Shown: in pieces, positions 62,035 to 64,000 of the stretch
Layout: each line of letters starts with the position of its first letter
How positions within the stretch are numbered: position 1 is the stretch's first letter
NCBI RefSeq assembly: GCF_001428545.1
Contig: NZ_LMHZ01000007.1
Location: forward strand, 62,001 to 126,000
Source: Noviherbaspirillum sp. Root189
GTDB lineage: Bacteria > Pseudomonadota > Gammaproteobacteria > Burkholderiales > Burkholderiaceae_D
Length of the DNA stretch: 64,000 nt
Direction of reading: 5' to 3'
The notes under the pieces: generated by a model
Databases searched by the model: none
Seen by the model: the letters and a program-made list of their open reading frames with translations, nothing else
Told to the model about the DNA's origin: nothing
Position numbers and translations under genes: made by a program

Positions 62035-62698
62035 GCAGCGTTGGAACTATACCATCGGAATCGACCTCATGTATAGATTCGCCATGATTGTACCCGTAAG
62101 GCACGTTCAGGACACGGCAACCGGCTGCACGAGCAGCTTGCGCATCGTTGGACGAGTCGCCAATCGCCACCACTTCTTCCGGACGCAAGCCAAAATCCTT
62201 GCACACCGTCAGCAGCGGCAGCGGGTCCGGCTTTTTCTTCGGGAGCGAGTCGCCGCCATAGACAAGCTCGAAGTATCCGCGCAGACCGGTCTTTTCCAGC
62301 AGCGGCACGGCAAAAGCGATCGGCTTGTTGGTCACGCAAGCCAGCCGCAGGCCTTTTGCTCTGAGCGCGTCCAGCCCTTCGCGTACTCCGGGATACAGCG
62401 TCGAATGATCGCCATTGATGGCGAGATAGTGGCCGTGATAGGACGCAAGCGCCTGTGGAAAATGGATCTCCACTTCGTCAGGCGCATAATCCACTGCCAG
62501 CACGCGCCGCATCAGGTTTTCCGTTCCCTTGCCGACAAAATGCGTGATCGTCTCGATATCCAGCGGACCAAGGCCGAGGTCACTGCGCATGCGATTGACC
62601 GCTACCAGGAAGTCCGGTGCCGTATGAATCATGGTGCCATCGAGATCCACGATGGCGGCACGAATGCCGCGTAATACCAGGTGTTCCGGTGCGTTCAT
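62006..62698 (-). CDS. gph: Phosphoglycolate phosphatase
   Basis: 230 aa HAD-superfamily enzyme: [18 protein letters not shown], with the usual DxDGT nucleophile, [34 protein letters not shown], and [17 protein letters not shown]. It hydrolyses 2-phosphoglycolate from DNA repair or oxygenase by-reactions. The start overlaps the rpe stop by 4 nt. Confidence 0.95.
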   Translation of the reverse strand: MNAPEHLVLRGIRAAIVDLDGTMIHTAPDFLVAVNRMRSDLGLGPLDIETITHFVGKGTENLMRRVLAVDYAPDEVEIHFPQALASYHGHYLAINGDHSTLYPGVREGLDALRAKGLRLACVTNKPIAFAVPLLEKTGLRGYFELVYGGDSLPKKKPDPLPLLTVCKDFGLRPEEVVAIGDSSNDAQAARAAGCRVLNVPYGYNHGESIHEVDSDGIVPTLLDAATLISA

Positions 62699-63360
62699 AC
62701 TTGCGCGAGTTGGGTTCGCATGGCGTCGATTACAGTCTTGTAATCAGGCTTTCCGAAGATTGCAGAGCCAGCCACGAAAGTATCTGCGCCGGCGCGAGCG
62801 GCCTCGGCAATATTCTCGATCTTGATCCCGCCGTCCACCTCAAGCATGATGTCACGGCCGGATTCGTCGATGCGGCGACGTACCTCGGCAATCTTCTTCA
62901 GTGCTTCAGGAATAAAAGACTGGCCGCCGAAACCTGGATTGACCGACATGATGAGGATGATGTCCAGTTTGTCCATCACATGGTCGAGATAATGCAGCGG
63001 CGTAGCAGGATTGAATACCAGCCCGGCCTTGCATCCGTTATCGCGGATCAGTTGCAGCGAACGATCAATATGCTCTGACCCCTCCGGATGGAAGGTAATG
63101 ATATTGGCGCCTGCCTTGGCAAAGTCCGGGATAATGCGGTCGACCGGCTTGACCATCAGGTGCACATCGATCGGCACCTGGACGTGTGGGCGGATCGCTT
63201 CGCATACCAGCGGGCCGATGGTCAGGTTGGGGACGTAATGGTTATCCATCACGTCGAAATGAATGATGTCGGCGCCGGCGGCAACAACATTGCGGACTTC
63301 TTCGCCCAGGCGGGCAAAATCGGCGGATAGAATACTGGGAGCGATACGGTAAGTGGCCAT
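62695..63360 (-). CDS. rpe: Ribulose-phosphate 3-epimerase
   Basis: 221 aa from the ATG at 63360. TIM barrel: [37 protein letters not shown] (metal-binding H and D), VDVHLMVKP-type strand ([13 protein letters not shown]), [20 protein letters not shown] and [16 protein letters not shown]. It interconverts ribulose 5-phosphate and xylulose 5-phosphate. First gene of rpe-gph-trp. Confidence 0.97.
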   Translation of the reverse strand: MATYRIAPSILSADFARLGEEVRNVVAAGADIIHFDVMDNHYVPNLTIGPLVCEAIRPHVQVPIDVHLMVKPVDRIIPDFAKAGANIITFHPEGSEHIDRSLQLIRDNGCKAGLVFNPATPLHYLDHVMDKLDIILIMSVNPGFGGQSFIPEALKKIAEVRRRIDESGRDIMLEVDGGIKIENIAEAARAGADTFVAGSAIFGKPDYKTVIDAMRTQLAQV

Positions 63361-63509
63361 GACAAGCAAGTTTGAGAAGGATGCGCTATTTTACCCGTTC
63401 ACCTGATTGCGACGTGTTGTCACTTTCCTTGATCGGATGAGCAATACATTGAATACTCCCCACTGCTGCCTTTTGCAGTGACATACTGACAAGAACAACA
63501 AGGAATACC

Positions 63510-63884
63510 ATGGCTGTCTATCAATTTACCGTGTCTGTCCGTACCCAATATCTAGCCGATCAATCCGATCCTGACCGCTCGAATTACGTTTTTGCCTACA
63601 CCATTACGATCAGGAACACGGGCAATGTCACAGCACAGCTGATTTCCAGGCACTGGACCATCGTCGATGCCAATAACCGGGTGGAAGAAGTAAAGGGGCT
63701 TGGCGTAGTTGGTCATCAACCGCTCCTGGCGCCGGGGGCACAATTCGAGTACACCAGCGGCACCGCGCTCGCCACACCGCAGGGTTCGATGAAGGGAAGT
63801 TACTTCTGCGTTGCTGAAGACGGCACGCAGTTTGAGGCTGCTGTTCCGGAATTCATCTTGTCATTGCCACGCACGCTGCACTGA
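63510..63884 (+). CDS. apaG: ApaG protein
   Basis: 124 aa. ApaG/DUF525 beta-sandwich: VSVRTQYLADQSDPDRSNYV, YTITIRNTGNVTAQLISRHW and GVVGHQPLLAPGAQFEYTSG. Linked genetically with Co2+/Mg2+ and Ap4A phenotypes; biochemical role not firm. AAGGAA precedes the ATG. Divergent from rpe. Confidence 0.95.
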   Translation: MAVYQFTVSVRTQYLADQSDPDRSNYVFAYTITIRNTGNVTAQLISRHWTIVDANNRVEEVKGLGVVGHQPLLAPGAQFEYTSGTALATPQGSMKGSYFCVAEDGTQFEAAVPEFILSLPRTLH

Positions 63885-63885
63885 T

Positions 63886-64000
63886 TTACTGTTGCGCATC
63901 GTCCTTGCGTGGCAAGGGTTTCGACGGTGGCGGCTGATCCGGCTTGCGACCGTGGAACATGGTCCACCATACAATAAACACGAGCAGGAAGAACGCAACA
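63886..64000 (-). CDS. C-terminal part of an unidentified membrane protein
   Basis: The minus frame ends with TAA at 63886-63888 and is open to the window edge. The visible residues are a hydrophobic helix (VAFFLLVFIVWWTMF) followed by a proline- and lysine-rich cytoplasmic-like tail (GRKPDQPPPSKPLPRKDDAQ). I cannot assign a family from 37 residues. Confidence 0.6.
   Translation of the reverse strand, partial: VAFFLLVFIVWWTMFHGRKPDQPPPSKPLPRKDDAQQ

Overview
The window looks like a chromosomal segment of a betaproteobacterium of order Burkholderiales, most like the Oxalobacteraceae (Herminiimonas/Herbaspirillum/Collimonas type). This rests on gene order: mlaFEDACB - yadGH-like exporter - ibaG - murA - his operon - hinT - tatABC; petABC - sspAB; hemA - prfA - (dsbB) - prmC - (tex) - grxD - ubiX; and rpe - gph - trpEGDC divergent from apaG. 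Protein-level motifs support each call, but species cannot be fixed without a search. Codon use is GC-rich at third positions throughout, and I see no prophage, integron, CRISPR array or rRNA operon.

Layout. 1-4.6 kb: signalling and lipid genes (end of an EAL protein, an HDOD/GAF protein, a diacylglycerol-kinase-like protein overlapping a metallophosphoesterase, a DUF2726 protein). 4.7-5.6 kb: a REP-associated tyrosine transposase with small repeats just before the gltB promoter. 5.6-12 kb: gltBD (glutamate synthase), split by a ~97-bp imperfect inverted repeat and closed by a strong terminator. 12-18 kb: the complete Mla phospholipid-transport operon including mlaA, then an ABC-2 exporter. 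18-27.7 kb: ibaG, murA and hisG-hisD-(orphan DNA methyltransferase)-hisC-hisB-hisH-hisA-hisF-hisI-hisE, then hinT. 27.8-29.4 kb: tatABC, with a perfect 25-bp inverted repeat between tatA and tatB. 29.5-33.4 kb: DUF2461 and a membrane-anchored HtrA protease, divergent from a Nif3-like gene, a NarL-type regulator and mscL. 33.7-37.9 kb: cytochrome bc1 (petABC), sspA, sspB and tRNA-Thr. 38.1-45.7 kb (minus strand): hemA, prfA, dsbB, prmC, tex, grxD, ubiX. 45.8-50.5 kb: two regulators, a possible gene remnant, an OsmC-YcaO fusion and tRNA-Phe; this is the most accessory-looking block. 50.6-57.7 kb: UbiH-family hydroxylase, DsbC-like protein, AcuI-type oxidoreductase, MobA-like transferase, DUF3429, M61 peptidase and two small proteins. 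57.8-63.4 kb (minus): rpe, gph and trpEGDC behind a leader peptide with three Trp codons. 63.5-64 kb: apaG and the tail of an unidentified membrane protein.

How the parts connect. Nitrogen assimilation (GltBD) and the histidine and tryptophan pathways make this mainly a biosynthetic region. Envelope functions recur: Mla lipid transport, MurA, Tat export, DsbB/DsbC, HtrA and MscL. The Rieske protein PetA carries a twin-arginine leader and so probably depends on the nearby TatABC.

The observations most worth following are not new enzyme systems but embedded regulatory or accessory elements: the trp leader/attenuator, the tatA-tatB hairpin, the orphan methyltransferase inside the his operon, the OsmC-YcaO fusion downstream of tRNA-Phe, and the repeats around gltB and gltD. 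I did not find convincing evidence of a wholly new multi-gene system.
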